DNA from: Chitinophaga solisilvae | GTDB taxonomy: Bacteria > Bacteroidota > Bacteroidia > Chitinophagales > Chitinophagaceae | Direction of reading: 5' to 3' | DNA: 64,000 nucleotides | Assembly (NCBI RefSeq): GCF_009928525.1 | Contig: NZ_JAABOK010000006.1 | Span: forward strand, 310,001 to 374,000 | Shown here: positions 8,924 to 16,967 of the stretch, piece after piece | Numbering within the stretch: position 1 is the first letter of the stretch | Layout of the letters: each line of letters starts with the position of its first letter | Notes under the pieces: generated by a model | Told to the model about the DNA's origin: nothing | The model's database searches: none | The model's input: only the letters and a program-made list of their open reading frames with translations | Made by a program: the position numbers and the translations under genes

Positions 8924-9328
8924 ATGTTGAAATATTTACTGGCAGGAACTGCCTTCGGAATTATATTGTATAAAGCGGAGCTGATAAGCTGGTTCCGTAT
9001 TCAGGAGATGTTCAGGCTCCAATCCTTTCATCTGTACGGTATCATTGGCAGTGCGGTGCTGGTAGCTATGGCGGGCGTATGGCTCATGAAAAAATTCCGC
9101 ATGAAAAGTATAGACGGTACCGTTATCAGTACTGCTCCGAAGCAATTCAGCCGCGGACAAATATACGGAGGCCTGCTGTTCGGATTTGGCTGGGCTGCCA
9201 CAGGCGCCTGTCCGGGCCCGCTGTTCGCTCAGGTGGGCGCCGGCGCCGGTGTAGTGCTGGTGACTATCGCCTTCGCTGTTGCGGGTACGTGGTTATACGG
9301 AAAATGGAAACACCGGTTGCCACATTGA
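8924..9328 (+). CDS. Second, half-size YeeE/YedE-like membrane protein (DUF6691 type)
   Basis: 134 residues with about four transmembrane segments; the segment GGLLFGFGWAATGACPGPLFAQVGAG (about 86-111) contains the conserved Cys of the YeeE/YedE family in the form GACPG. Such a long and short pair next to a Crp regulator, TSUP carrier and dioxygenase is a recurrent set, and the two probably form one transporter. It lies 10 bp after its partner. This is the last gene of the sulfur operon; the downstream gap of 76 bp is AT-rich without a clear hairpin. Confidence 0.85.
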   Translation: MLKYLLAGTAFGIILYKAELISWFRIQEMFRLQSFHLYGIIGSAVLVAMAGVWLMKKFRMKSIDGTVISTAPKQFSRGQIYGGLLFGFGWAATGACPGPLFAQVGAGAGVVLVTIAFAVAGTWLYGKWKHRLPH

Positions 9329-9404
9329 CGCAACGTATCCGATCTTTTTTTATTTTGGTCTCCGAAAAAATCAGATGAAGTAACTTCACCGTTTTATATC
9401 TGTA

Positions 9405-10367
9405 ATGACCACCACAAACCATCCGGATAAACCAGACAGTTTCCGCTCCCGGCTGCAATGGTATAAATGGGGCCTCGCAGCTGCCCTGGTTATCATCGCG
9501 GCTACCGCCCTGTACCTGCTGCTGCCGGACCTTACCGTGCCCTCCGCACGGGAACTGGTGAGAACACGTATGTATGTGCCGCTGCAACGTCCGGTACAGC
9601 TGATGATGGCCGGAAACGTTACCTGCAGCCTCACCGGGGACAGCGCCATTCATACTAAACAAATAGGAGATATTACCCTGTATAACACTACTAACGGTAT
9701 TGCCTATACGGGAACATCCCGAAGCAGCTATATGAATACCCTGCTGGTACCCGCGGCACAAAGCTATCGCATCACTTTGCCAGATAGCAGCGTAATATGG
9801 CTGAATGCCGCTTCCAGAATACGTTTCCCGTTTACCTTCTCCGGAAACAAACGGGAAGTGTATATGGAAGGAGAAGCTTATTACCGCATCATGCGGAATG
9901 ACAGGCAACCTTTCATTATTCACACGCCTAATACTACCGTGGAGGTAACAGGCGCTTCTTTTAATATTAATGCCTACGATGCAGAATGGGTACGGGTGTC
10001 CGACATTGAAGGCGCTGTGCGCGTAACCGGCACTACTGATACTGCCGTGACGCTGAAGCCCGGTATGGAAGCCATCTATGGCGATTATTCCGGTATCCGT
10101 ACCGACTCCTTCAAGGCGGAAGGTACCGCCAGCTGGCTTAAAAGTAAAACTACTTTCAGCCAGCGCAGGCTGCGTGACGTAAAACCTATCCTGCAAAGAT
10201 GGTTCGGGGTGCAGGTGATACTGGATGAACCGGAGCTGGGCAATTACCAGGTCAGCGGCCCGCTGGAAAAAGGCGGCCTGATGGCTTTCCTCAGCCACCT
10301 GGAAGCAACTACGCCCCTGCGTTATTATTTTGTCGACAACGAGCTGCACCTTCACATGAAGCAATAA
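9405..10367 (+). CDS. FecR-like periplasmic signalling protein lacking an adjacent sigma factor
   Basis: 320 residues: cytoplasmic tail of about 25, a single transmembrane helix (about 26-45, WGLAAALVIIAATALYLLLP), then the FecR domain with LPDSSVIWLNAASRIRFPFTF, GEAYYRI and FIIHTPNTTVEVTGASFNINAY, and a C-terminal STN-like domain (DUF4974, about 245-320). Classical FecR proteins bind an ECF sigma factor through a longer cytoplasmic helical region; here that region is very short and no ECF sigma gene is within the window. Upstream is the sulfur operon and downstream a GH116 gene 170 bp away. It could serve a distant sigma factor or act as a stand-alone anchor. Confidence 0.88.
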   Translation: MTTTNHPDKPDSFRSRLQWYKWGLAAALVIIAATALYLLLPDLTVPSARELVRTRMYVPLQRPVQLMMAGNVTCSLTGDSAIHTKQIGDITLYNTTNGIAYTGTSRSSYMNTLLVPAAQSYRITLPDSSVIWLNAASRIRFPFTFSGNKREVYMEGEAYYRIMRNDRQPFIIHTPNTTVEVTGASFNINAYDAEWVRVSDIEGAVRVTGTTDTAVTLKPGMEAIYGDYSGIRTDSFKAEGTASWLKSKTTFSQRRLRDVKPILQRWFGVQVILDEPELGNYQVSGPLEKGGLMAFLSHLEATTPLRYYFVDNELHLHMKQ

Positions 10368-10537
10368 TACTTTCTTCACATTTTCCGGATATGGTTTCTC
10401 CTCCGGATACAACAACATAGGAATTTTTTTATCTTGAATGCAGTGGACAATCGCAGCAGCATGCACGTACACCTGCGCCTGACCCTGTCAACCACAGGCG
10501 TATCATCTGCCTATCCATATACAAAAGCACCATCGTT

Positions 10538-13192
10538 ATGACAATGCAACGCAGAAAATTTATCAGGAATGCGGGTCTTTCCATGGCCGGTATCATCAGT
10601 CTGCGGCTGCCTGCCGCCGGCATAAGCCGCTGGGTCAGCAGTCTGCAGCCCGACGCCGCCTGGATAAATTCCCTATATGAAAGAGGAAAAGTCACTACCT
10701 ATCTGAAAAGCAGGAATGAATTACAATATATCGGTATGCCGGTTGGCGGCATCGGTTGCGGTACCGTATACCTCGGTGGCGATGGCCGCCTGTGGCTGTG
10801 GGATATCTTCAATAAAAACCAGGAAGGTATAGAGCCGAAGGTTGTAAGCTGGAATGCTGAGGTGCTGGACGGCGGCAAAAAGGTGAGGTCCCGCGACGGC
10901 GCCTGTTATATTGCGCCATCCAAAGACATACGTCCGCTGGACCAGGGCTTTGCTCTGCAGCTGACCTATGGCAATACCACCATCATCCGCCCGTTTGATG
11001 AAGCCAGCTGGCCGGAGATCAGCTTCGAAGCTACCTATCCGATGGCTACCATCCGCTACTCAGATCCTTCGTTGCCGGTGGCTGTTACGCTGGAAGCCTT
11101 TTCCCCGTTCATCCCGCTGAATGAAGATGACAGCGGGCTGCCGGTCACGCTGCTGTCCTGGCAGATAAAAAATACCGGCAAAGTGCCTGTCACCGCGGCT
11201 GTTATAGGCTGGCTGGAAAATAAAACGGCGCTCTATAATGCCGTTGCTGCCAGACATGAAAGAGTGAATACCGTTACCGCCGGTAAGGGATGGAAAGGCG
11301 TTCAGCTGTCCGCACGCACCATCGGTGGCGATAACAGCCACTTTGCGCAGCAGCATGATTTCGGGAATATGTGCCTGGCCGCACTGGATAATACCGCTGT
11401 TACCGTTACAGACATGCCACCGGGCCCGCTGACAGCCGCCACTTTCAGGTCGGCCGTAACGAAGCAGGCCGTTAAAGGTATTACGGATAAACTACAGGCA
11501 GCAGTTACAACAGTACATAGGATACTACCGGGAAAGGATATACGAACAACATTTGCTGTCAGCTGGTATTTTCCCAATTTGCGTTTTAAAGATATTCAGG
11601 GAGAAGGCAGATATTATACCAATAAGTTCAGCGATGCCGCTGCTGTTATGGGTTACGTACAGCAGCACTATGCAAGGCTCAGCGCCGAAAGCCGCCTGTG
11701 GAAAGATACGTGGTATGACAGCGTATTGCCCTGGTGGTTTATGGAACGTACCTTCCTTAATATATCTACGCTGGCTACCACTACCGCACACCGCTTTACG
11801 TCCGGCCGCTTTTATGCATGGGAAGGCGTAGGCGCCTGCGAAGGTACCTGTACCCATGTGTGGCAGTATGCGCAGGCCGTTGGCCGCATCTTCCCGGCGC
11901 TGGAACGGGATACCCGGCAACGGGTAGACCTGGGCATCGCCCAGCAACCCGATGGCGGCATCCTATTCCGGGGAGAAGCCGAAAAGCGCCCGGCTATTGA
12001 CGGGCAGGCAGGCACCGTACTGCGCATCTACCGCGAACATCAGATGAGTACAGACAGCTCCTTTCTGCAGCATAACTGGCCGCAGATCAAAAAAGCCACG
12101 CAGTTCATCATCAACCAGGACCGCAACGGCGACGGCATGGAAGATACGCCCATGGAAAATACCCTCGACGCCATATGGGACGGAGAAATAGCCTGGATAG
12201 TAGGCTTATGCATCGCCGCCGTCAAAGCAGGAGAACTAATGGCCATTGAAATGAAGGATGACGACTTCGCCGCCGCCTGCAAGTTGTACGCAGACAAAGG
12301 CCGGCGTAATATGGAAACGCAGCTCTATAACGGAGAATACTTCATTCACCAGCCGGATAAAATAAAAGGACGGTCTGTAATCGGCAGCTATAATACCTGT
12401 CATATAGACCAGGTATATGGCCAGAGCTGGGCCTTCCAGGTAGGCATGGATCGCGTGCTGGATAAAGAAAAAACATTGTCTGCCCTCCACGCCCTCTGGA
12501 AATATAATTACATGGCCGACGTAGGCCCGTATATAGCTAAGCATCCCGGTGGCCGCCCCTATGCATTGCCGGGAGAAGGCGGCATGATCCTCAACACCAA
12601 TCCCCGCAGGGAAGAATTTCCTTTCGGTGTAAAAAACGCCTGGCAGCTGGGATATTTCAATGAATGCATGAGCGGATTTGAACATCAGGTGGCATCGCAT
12701 ATGATGGCCGAAGGTATGGTAACAGAAGCGCTTACGCTGACCCGCGCTGTTCATGACAGATACCATGCTTTCAAGCGTAACCCCTTCAATGAAATAGAAT
12801 GCAGCGATCACTACGCCCGCGCCATGGCCAGTTATGGTACCTTTGTTACCGCCTGCGGTTTTGAATACCATGGTCCTAAAGGTCATATCGGCTTCGCACC
12901 TGCTATGCGTGCCGATCAGTTCAGGGCGCCATTCGTTACTGCCGCCGGATGGGGCGTATATTCACAGCACCTGACAGGCAGCCGCCAGCAACATGTGCTT
13001 ACGCTTAAATATGGTAACTTAACAGTGCAGACATTAAAGTTCCGTAAAGCACAGCCTGCCACCATCACCGTAACAGCAGACGGCCGGCAGCTGCCAGCCA
13101 CTTTTTCGGCTACGGATGGATGCGTACATATTCAGCTCGCAGCCCCGGTTAAGATACAGGCAGGTCAATCGCTTAACATTTCAATTGCATAG
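10538..13192 (+). CDS. Glycoside hydrolase family 116 (GBA2-type beta-glucosidase), exported
   Basis: 884 residues. The N-terminus has an RRKFIRNAG stretch followed by a hydrophobic segment, resembling a Tat signal. The GH116 N-terminal domain holds YIGMPVGGIGCGTVYLGGDG (about 64-83). The C-terminal (alpha/alpha)6 barrel contains AWEG (Glu429), which aligns by eye with the family nucleophile, and NTLDAIWDGEIAW (Asp544) in the position of the acid/base; both residue assignments are by comparison with remembered GBA2 sequence and should be confirmed. Other marks: NRDGMEDTP-type loop, NECMSGFEHQVASHMMAEGM and NEIECSDHYARAMASYG. Followed after one base by a lipoprotein gene, so they form an operon. 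Confidence 0.88.
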   Translation: MTMQRRKFIRNAGLSMAGIISLRLPAAGISRWVSSLQPDAAWINSLYERGKVTTYLKSRNELQYIGMPVGGIGCGTVYLGGDGRLWLWDIFNKNQEGIEPKVVSWNAEVLDGGKKVRSRDGACYIAPSKDIRPLDQGFALQLTYGNTTIIRPFDEASWPEISFEATYPMATIRYSDPSLPVAVTLEAFSPFIPLNEDDSGLPVTLLSWQIKNTGKVPVTAAVIGWLENKTALYNAVAARHERVNTVTAGKGWKGVQLSARTIGGDNSHFAQQHDFGNMCLAALDNTAVTVTDMPPGPLTAATFRSAVTKQAVKGITDKLQAAVTTVHRILPGKDIRTTFAVSWYFPNLRFKDIQGEGRYYTNKFSDAAAVMGYVQQHYARLSAESRLWKDTWYDSVLPWWFMERTFLNISTLATTTAHRFTSGRFYAWEGVGACEGTCTHVWQYAQAVGRIFPALERDTRQRVDLGIAQQPDGGILFRGEAEKRPAIDGQAGTVLRIYREHQMSTDSSFLQHNWPQIKKATQFIINQDRNGDGMEDTPMENTLDAIWDGEIAWIVGLCIAAVKAGELMAIEMKDDDFAAACKLYADKGRRNMETQLYNGEYFIHQPDKIKGRSVIGSYNTCHIDQVYGQSWAFQVGMDRVLDKEKTLSALHALWKYNYMADVGPYIAKHPGGRPYALPGEGGMILNTNPRREEFPFGVKNAWQLGYFNECMSGFEHQVASHMMAEGMVTEALTLTRAVHDRYHAFKRNPFNEIECSDHYARAMASYGTFVTACGFEYHGPKGHIGFAPAMRADQFRAPFVTAAGWGVYSQHLTGSRQQHVLTLKYGNLTVQTLKFRKAQPATITVTADGRQLPATFSATDGCVHIQLAAPVKIQAGQSLNISIA

Positions 13193-13193
13193 C

Positions 13194-13745
13194 ATGAAAG
13201 TATTTATTCATATAGCCGTTACCGTTATATTGCTATCATCCTGCCTGCAGGAAGCCAAAGTATCAGATATAGTACCCGGTTCCCGCAACAGCTGGCACGT
13301 ACAGCTGGACAGCCTCCTGCCATTGCTGGGCCACCGTAACTGGATACTGGTAGTGGATAAAGCGTTTCCCCTGCAATCGGCCCCGGGTATCGTATATATC
13401 AATACCACCCTGCCACTGCCGGAAGTAGCGGCCTATACCATCAAAAAAATCAATGCTTCTTCACATGTAAAGCCCATCGTTTATACAGACAAAGAGCTGG
13501 CCTATGTGCCGGGAGCCGCTGCCTACCGCGATTCCCTGCAAGCGATACTGCAGGGATTCACCCCGCAACAGCTGCTGCACGATTCCGTATTCACCAAACT
13601 GGATAAGGCTTCCTCCCTGTTTAAGGTAGTCGTACTGAAAACCACTACCACCGTGCCTTATTCTTCCGTATTCATCAACCTGGATTGCAAATACTGGAAT
13701 GCGCAATCGGAGAAGAAGATGAGGGAGGTGATGAAGAGCGAATAG
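13194..13745 (+). CDS. Lipoprotein with RbsD/FucU-like (sugar mutarotase) features
   Basis: 183 residues from ATG 13194, one base after the GH116 stop. That start gives a clean lipoprotein signal ending LLSSC (Cys17); the longer upstream frame overlaps GH116 and is rejected. The mature part has LLPLLGHRNWILVVDKAFPL, which resembles the LGHGDxIVIxDAxFP start of RbsD/FucU, and near the end VVVLKTTTTVPYSSVFINLDCKYW, resembling the RTGExxPYANxxL closing segment. RbsD and FucU interconvert sugar anomers in the cytoplasm, so a periplasmic lipid-anchored version behind a retaining glucosidase would be unusual. Family call moderate. Confidence 0.6.
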   Translation: MKVFIHIAVTVILLSSCLQEAKVSDIVPGSRNSWHVQLDSLLPLLGHRNWILVVDKAFPLQSAPGIVYINTTLPLPEVAAYTIKKINASSHVKPIVYTDKELAYVPGAAAYRDSLQAILQGFTPQQLLHDSVFTKLDKASSLFKVVVLKTTTTVPYSSVFINLDCKYWNAQSEKKMREVMKSE

Positions 13746-13752
13746 AATAATC

Positions 13753-13882
13753 AATTACGAATTACGAATTGCGAATTACGAATGAAGAAGCGAAGAGCTA
13801 AACGTAGATTTAAGCGGATATTTTAAATTATCACCTTTCATCTACGTTTAGCTCTTCGCTTCTTCATTCGTAATTCACAATT
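13753..13882. repeat. Long intergenic inverted repeat, heptad type (copy 3)
   Basis: Fills the gap between two convergent genes. Outer arms are (A/G)CGAATT heptads; inner arms are unique, GCTAAACGTAGAT against ATCTACGTTTAGC, with the shared module GAAGAAGCGAAGA between them. Spacer about 30 bp. Because it lies between converging stops it could end transcription from both sides, but there is no long T tract. Confidence 0.85.
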
Positions 13883-14835
13883 TATAGTTCAATCGCCAGT
13901 TTACCTCTGGTTTTACCGGTAGCAATCTGCTGATGGGCTTTTGCCATCTCTTCAAACGGATATACTGCGGATACATGGGTGCGTAAGGCGCCGGAGGCCA
14001 GCAGGTCCGCCAGCTGCTTCATGTCTTCTCCATTGGAAACAACGAGTATACGGTTGGCGCTTACATTTTTCTGTTTTGCTTTTTCTGCTACCTCGCCTTC
14101 AATAAAGGTAAGCAGGCTGATAAGACGGCCCCCGTTTTTCACGGCATCCAGGGAGCGGAGAATCTGATCGCCGGCAATAGCCTCAAATACTATATCTGCA
14201 TCTTTTACGCGGTCTTCAAATTTTTCCCTGGTATAATCAATGAACTCATCTGCTCCCAGGCTCTTAACAAAGTCTTCGTTGGCTCCCGAACCGGTGGCAA
14301 TTACATAAGCGCCCAGGTGGTGCGCAATCTGCACCGCATAGTGCCCAACGCCGCCGTTAGCGGCATGAATCAGCACCTTTTCCCCTTTCTTTAACCCGGC
14401 AATAGTTACCAGCCCCTGCCAGGCAGTAAGCGCTGCCAGCGTGGCGCCAGCGGCCTCTGTATGAGGGGTGCCGGCGGGTTTCAAAGCCAGGTGGGAAGCG
14501 GGCGCTGCTACATATTCCGCATAGGCGCGGCCCTGACCAGGGAAATTAACCATGCCAAATACTTCGTCACCGGCTTTGAAGTCCTTTACTGTGCTTCCGA
14601 CAGCTTCTACCACCCCGGAAATATCCCATCCCAGGATGAAGGAATCCTGGTCGGGCAATGGTTTGAAATAGGCATTTAAACCGGTTCTGTCCTGTCTTAA
14701 ATAATTGTCCACCGGATTGATGCTGATCGCTTTATTCCTGATCAGTACTTCATCTGCCCTGATTTCAGGCTTAGCCACATGGGCAATAGTCAGTTTTTCC
14801 GTTCCGCCGTTTTCTGTAATTATAATCGCTTTCAT
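13882..14835 (-). CDS. Zinc-free MDR-family NADP-dependent alcohol dehydrogenase / quinone oxidoreductase
   Basis: 317 residues from the ATG at 14835 (MKAIIITENGGTEKL), the usual family start; an upstream in-frame Met adds nine poor residues. GroES-like domain at 1-120 and Rossmann domain with ANGGVGHYAVQIAHHLGAYV (about 149-168). The Cys/His ligands of catalytic zinc are missing, so it belongs with the NADP-dependent quinone oxidoreductase-like enzymes. It is divergent from an AraC regulator 93 bp away, which is the likely controller. Substrate not identifiable. Confidence 0.9.
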   Translation of the reverse strand: MKAIIITENGGTEKLTIAHVAKPEIRADEVLIRNKAISINPVDNYLRQDRTGLNAYFKPLPDQDSFILGWDISGVVEAVGSTVKDFKAGDEVFGMVNFPGQGRAYAEYVAAPASHLALKPAGTPHTEAAGATLAALTAWQGLVTIAGLKKGEKVLIHAANGGVGHYAVQIAHHLGAYVIATGSGANEDFVKSLGADEFIDYTREKFEDRVKDADIVFEAIAGDQILRSLDAVKNGGRLISLLTFIEGEVAEKAKQKNVSANRILVVSNGEDMKQLADLLASGALRTHVSAVYPFEEMAKAHQQIATGKTRGKLAIEL

Positions 14836-14896
14836 CGTATGTGTTTTAAAATTTGATAACACAAAACTCGGTCAGGACGGAGGTTAAATTCTTGTA

Positions 14897-14904
14897 TAAT
14901 TTTG
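14897..14904 (+). promoter_or_regulatory. Bacteroidota -7 element for the AraC gene
   Basis: TAATTTTG fits TAnnTTTG exactly and lies 24 bp before the AraC start codon. A good -33 element at the expected distance is not evident. Confidence 0.5.
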
Positions 14905-14928
14905 GGTTAATTAAGTAGTTTTACAGGT

Positions 14929-15795
14929 ATGCAGACAGAAAATTTGTTTCAACCCTTTGCAATTGAGTTTAAGACAACGGATGATTGTCCGGTGAAGCCG
15001 CATAAGCATACTTTCTTTGAGCTGGTCTATATTCTGGACGGGAAGGGGATACATCACATCAATCAGAATAAATTCCCCTATGAACCGGGGAACCTGTTCC
15101 TGCTGATGCCGATGGATATGCATCATTTTAATGTGACTACCACTACTTCTTTCCTGTTTATCCGTTTTAACAATGTGTACCTGAATTCCCAGAAAAGCAG
15201 TGATAAAGGTCAGCTGGGAGAATGGATACAGAAGCTGGAATATATCTTTCAGAACAGCAGTCACCCGGAGGGTTGTATTCTGCGTAATCCCCTGGACCGG
15301 CCGCTGACGAAAGCCGTACTGGATGCTATTATGCTGGAGCTGAAGAATGAGCAGACGCTTCACCAGGAATTGCTGCAGCAGCTGGTAAATACGCTTATCA
15401 CGATAGTGGCGCGCAATATATCCCTGATAGTCAGAGATACGATGCCTGCAGCTACACAGCAGCATATGTCTATGGAAATGCTGCATTATATTCACCGCTA
15501 TATATATGAGCCGGAAAAACTGAAAGCAGAAGCGATGGCTGCTCATTTCAATATATCGCTGAATTATATCAGCGAATATTTTAAGAAGCATACCAACGAA
15601 ACCCTGCAGCAGTATATCATCAATTATAAGTTGTCGCTGGTAACGGTGCGGCTTGCTCACAGCGATATGCGGCTTAATGAAATTGCCTGGGAACTTGGCT
15701 TTACCGATGAAAGCCACCTTACCAAAACATTCAAGAAATACAAGGGAATGAGTCCGGCTGCCTATCGTAAGAATCTGCCGGCAATAGCCTCCTGA
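14929..15795 (+). CDS. AraC-family transcriptional regulator
   Basis: 288 residues. The N-terminal cupin-like sensing domain (about 10-130) shows KPHKHTFFELVYILDGKG and NQNKFPYEPGNLFLLMPMDMHHF. The C-terminal double helix-turn-helix (about 180-282) has AEAMAAHFNISLNYISEYFKK and LNEIAWELGFTDESHLTKTFKKYKGMSPAAYR, the classic AraC ending. It is divergent from the MDR oxidoreductase and 26 bp ahead of the DUF1543 gene, both plausible targets. Confidence 0.94.
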   Translation: MQTENLFQPFAIEFKTTDDCPVKPHKHTFFELVYILDGKGIHHINQNKFPYEPGNLFLLMPMDMHHFNVTTTTSFLFIRFNNVYLNSQKSSDKGQLGEWIQKLEYIFQNSSHPEGCILRNPLDRPLTKAVLDAIMLELKNEQTLHQELLQQLVNTLITIVARNISLIVRDTMPAATQQHMSMEMLHYIHRYIYEPEKLKAEAMAAHFNISLNYISEYFKKHTNETLQQYIINYKLSLVTVRLAHSDMRLNEIAWELGFTDESHLTKTFKKYKGMSPAAYRKNLPAIAS

Positions 15796-15821
15796 CCTTA
15801 TTACTAAAATATCATTGTTAA

Positions 15822-16382
15822 ATGGAACCGTTAAAATTGTATATGCTATTGCTGGGAGCCGATCTTCCCGGCCGCCATATTGAGCAGCATGATATTTTCT
15901 TTGGCATTGCGCCCTCCCTGAAAGAGCTGGTCCCTGACATTAAAGCGCACTGGCCGGAAGCCGGTGAAAAACTCCATATCGATGGCTGGAGAGAAGTGAA
16001 CTTTGTAGAAGGATACCAGGTAGAAGTAGTAGCCAAAGGCGCCGCCGGAAACAATCCGCTGGGATTATTCTTCCTGAACCTGGGTGGCTACAAACCCAAC
16101 GAGATGGAAGAATATCACTACAAAATGATCAGCGTGAGCAAAGACATGGGGGAAGCCATCCGCGCCGCCAAAGAAACCACCTTTTATAAACATACTGGAT
16201 TCGGCAATCTCGCCGCCTCTCATGTGGATAATAAATACGGCGTAGATGTAGACAACATCTATGAAGTGAAAGAAATATTACCTGCCCACATGCGTGAAAA
16301 ATATCAGCTGAAAATTACGCCTGTCACAGAACCCAAAGACGACGAAATACACCTGGGGTATTTCCAGCTGCACAAAATCTAG
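15822..16382 (+). CDS. DUF1543-family protein
   Basis: 186-residue soluble protein. The start MEPLKLYMLLLGADLPGRHIEQHDIFFGIA and the repeated logic YQVEVVAKG... and KLYMLLLGA are what I recall of DUF1543, a family of unknown function with two copies of an alpha/beta unit. It contains KDMGEAIRAAKETTFYKHTGFG and VDNKYGVDVDNIYEVKEILP. It follows the AraC gene closely and is probably co-transcribed. No catalytic motif is recognised. Confidence 0.8.
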   Translation: MEPLKLYMLLLGADLPGRHIEQHDIFFGIAPSLKELVPDIKAHWPEAGEKLHIDGWREVNFVEGYQVEVVAKGAAGNNPLGLFFLNLGGYKPNEMEEYHYKMISVSKDMGEAIRAAKETTFYKHTGFGNLAASHVDNKYGVDVDNIYEVKEILPAHMREKYQLKITPVTEPKDDEIHLGYFQLHKI

Positions 16383-16419
16383 GTATTTTATTATTTGGTT
16401 ATGTGAGATTTGGTTATTG

Positions 16420-16530
16420 GATTTACGGATTTTGGAATTTTCTGATTTTGAGATTTTAAAATGCAGCGGAGATATACGCGAATATATCTGCTGCATTTTA
16501 AATCTCAAAATTCCAAAATCCGTAAATCAT
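16420..16530. repeat. Long intergenic inverted repeat (copy 4)
   Basis: Arms ATTTACGGATTTTGGAATTT and its complement frame an inner unit AAAATGCAGCGGAGATATA against TATATCTGCTGCATTTT with a very short loop. The left arm has a few extra bases (TCTGATT). Additional CAAATAA-type sequence (TTATTTGGTTATGTGAGATT) precedes it at 16390-16412. It lies between the convergent DUF1543 and 59-residue genes and runs to within five bases of the latter's stop. Confidence 0.85.
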
Positions 16531-16534
16531 TAAA

Positions 16535-16714
16535 TCATTCTCCACCGGGCTTTCCGGGCTTCTTCTCCTGCTGCTTCTTCGGTTCGGGTGTTGCGGGTTC
16601 TTCTTTGCTGATATCGAAGTTATTGGTGTTTTCTGTTTGCTGGAACTGGCCTGTCCGTTCCCGGAGGGGAGCGTTTGTGTTGTCGGTGTCGGGTGCTTTT
16701 TTTTGCTTTGCCAT
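16535..16714 (-). CDS. Small very charged protein, 59 residues
   Basis: Frame beginning MAKQKKAPDTDNTNAPLRER, continuing RTGQFQQTENTNNFDISKEE and ending KKQQEKKPGKPGGE. It is rich in Lys, Glu, Gln, Pro and Asn, with no hydrophobic core, so it is probably disordered. The composition and coherent charge pattern look like real coding sequence, and a longer overlapping frame on the same strand (full of Ser and aromatic runs) looks spurious. No known function. It is divergent from the thioredoxin-fold gene, with about 250 bp between. Confidence 0.6.
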   Translation of the reverse strand: MAKQKKAPDTDNTNAPLRERTGQFQQTENTNNFDISKEEPATPEPKKQQEKKPGKPGGE

Positions 16715-16967
16715 ATACCGTTTTTAATAAATGCGGCACAAAGACTACGCCATGACGTGATGCATTCATTGTCAATTAATAAAGGGGAGGAGGTGGGCAG
16801 ATATTCTACATTTTTGCGTGTTGGCTGAAGAGAAATGGAGACAGGAAAGGAGGGGAGATGAAAGGAAAACCAGCAGGGAAAAGCATTTGAGCCCTGATTT
16901 AAATGACAGCCGGATTGGAGGACTGATAAAAAAATAATATTTTGCCGGCAAAACCAACCAACCAACG

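Noticed and set aside
16498..16965. Minus frame of 155 codons covering the gap before the thioredoxin-fold gene
   Set aside because: Composition is erratic and it overlaps an inverted repeat; the alternative 59-codon frame inside it is more protein-like.
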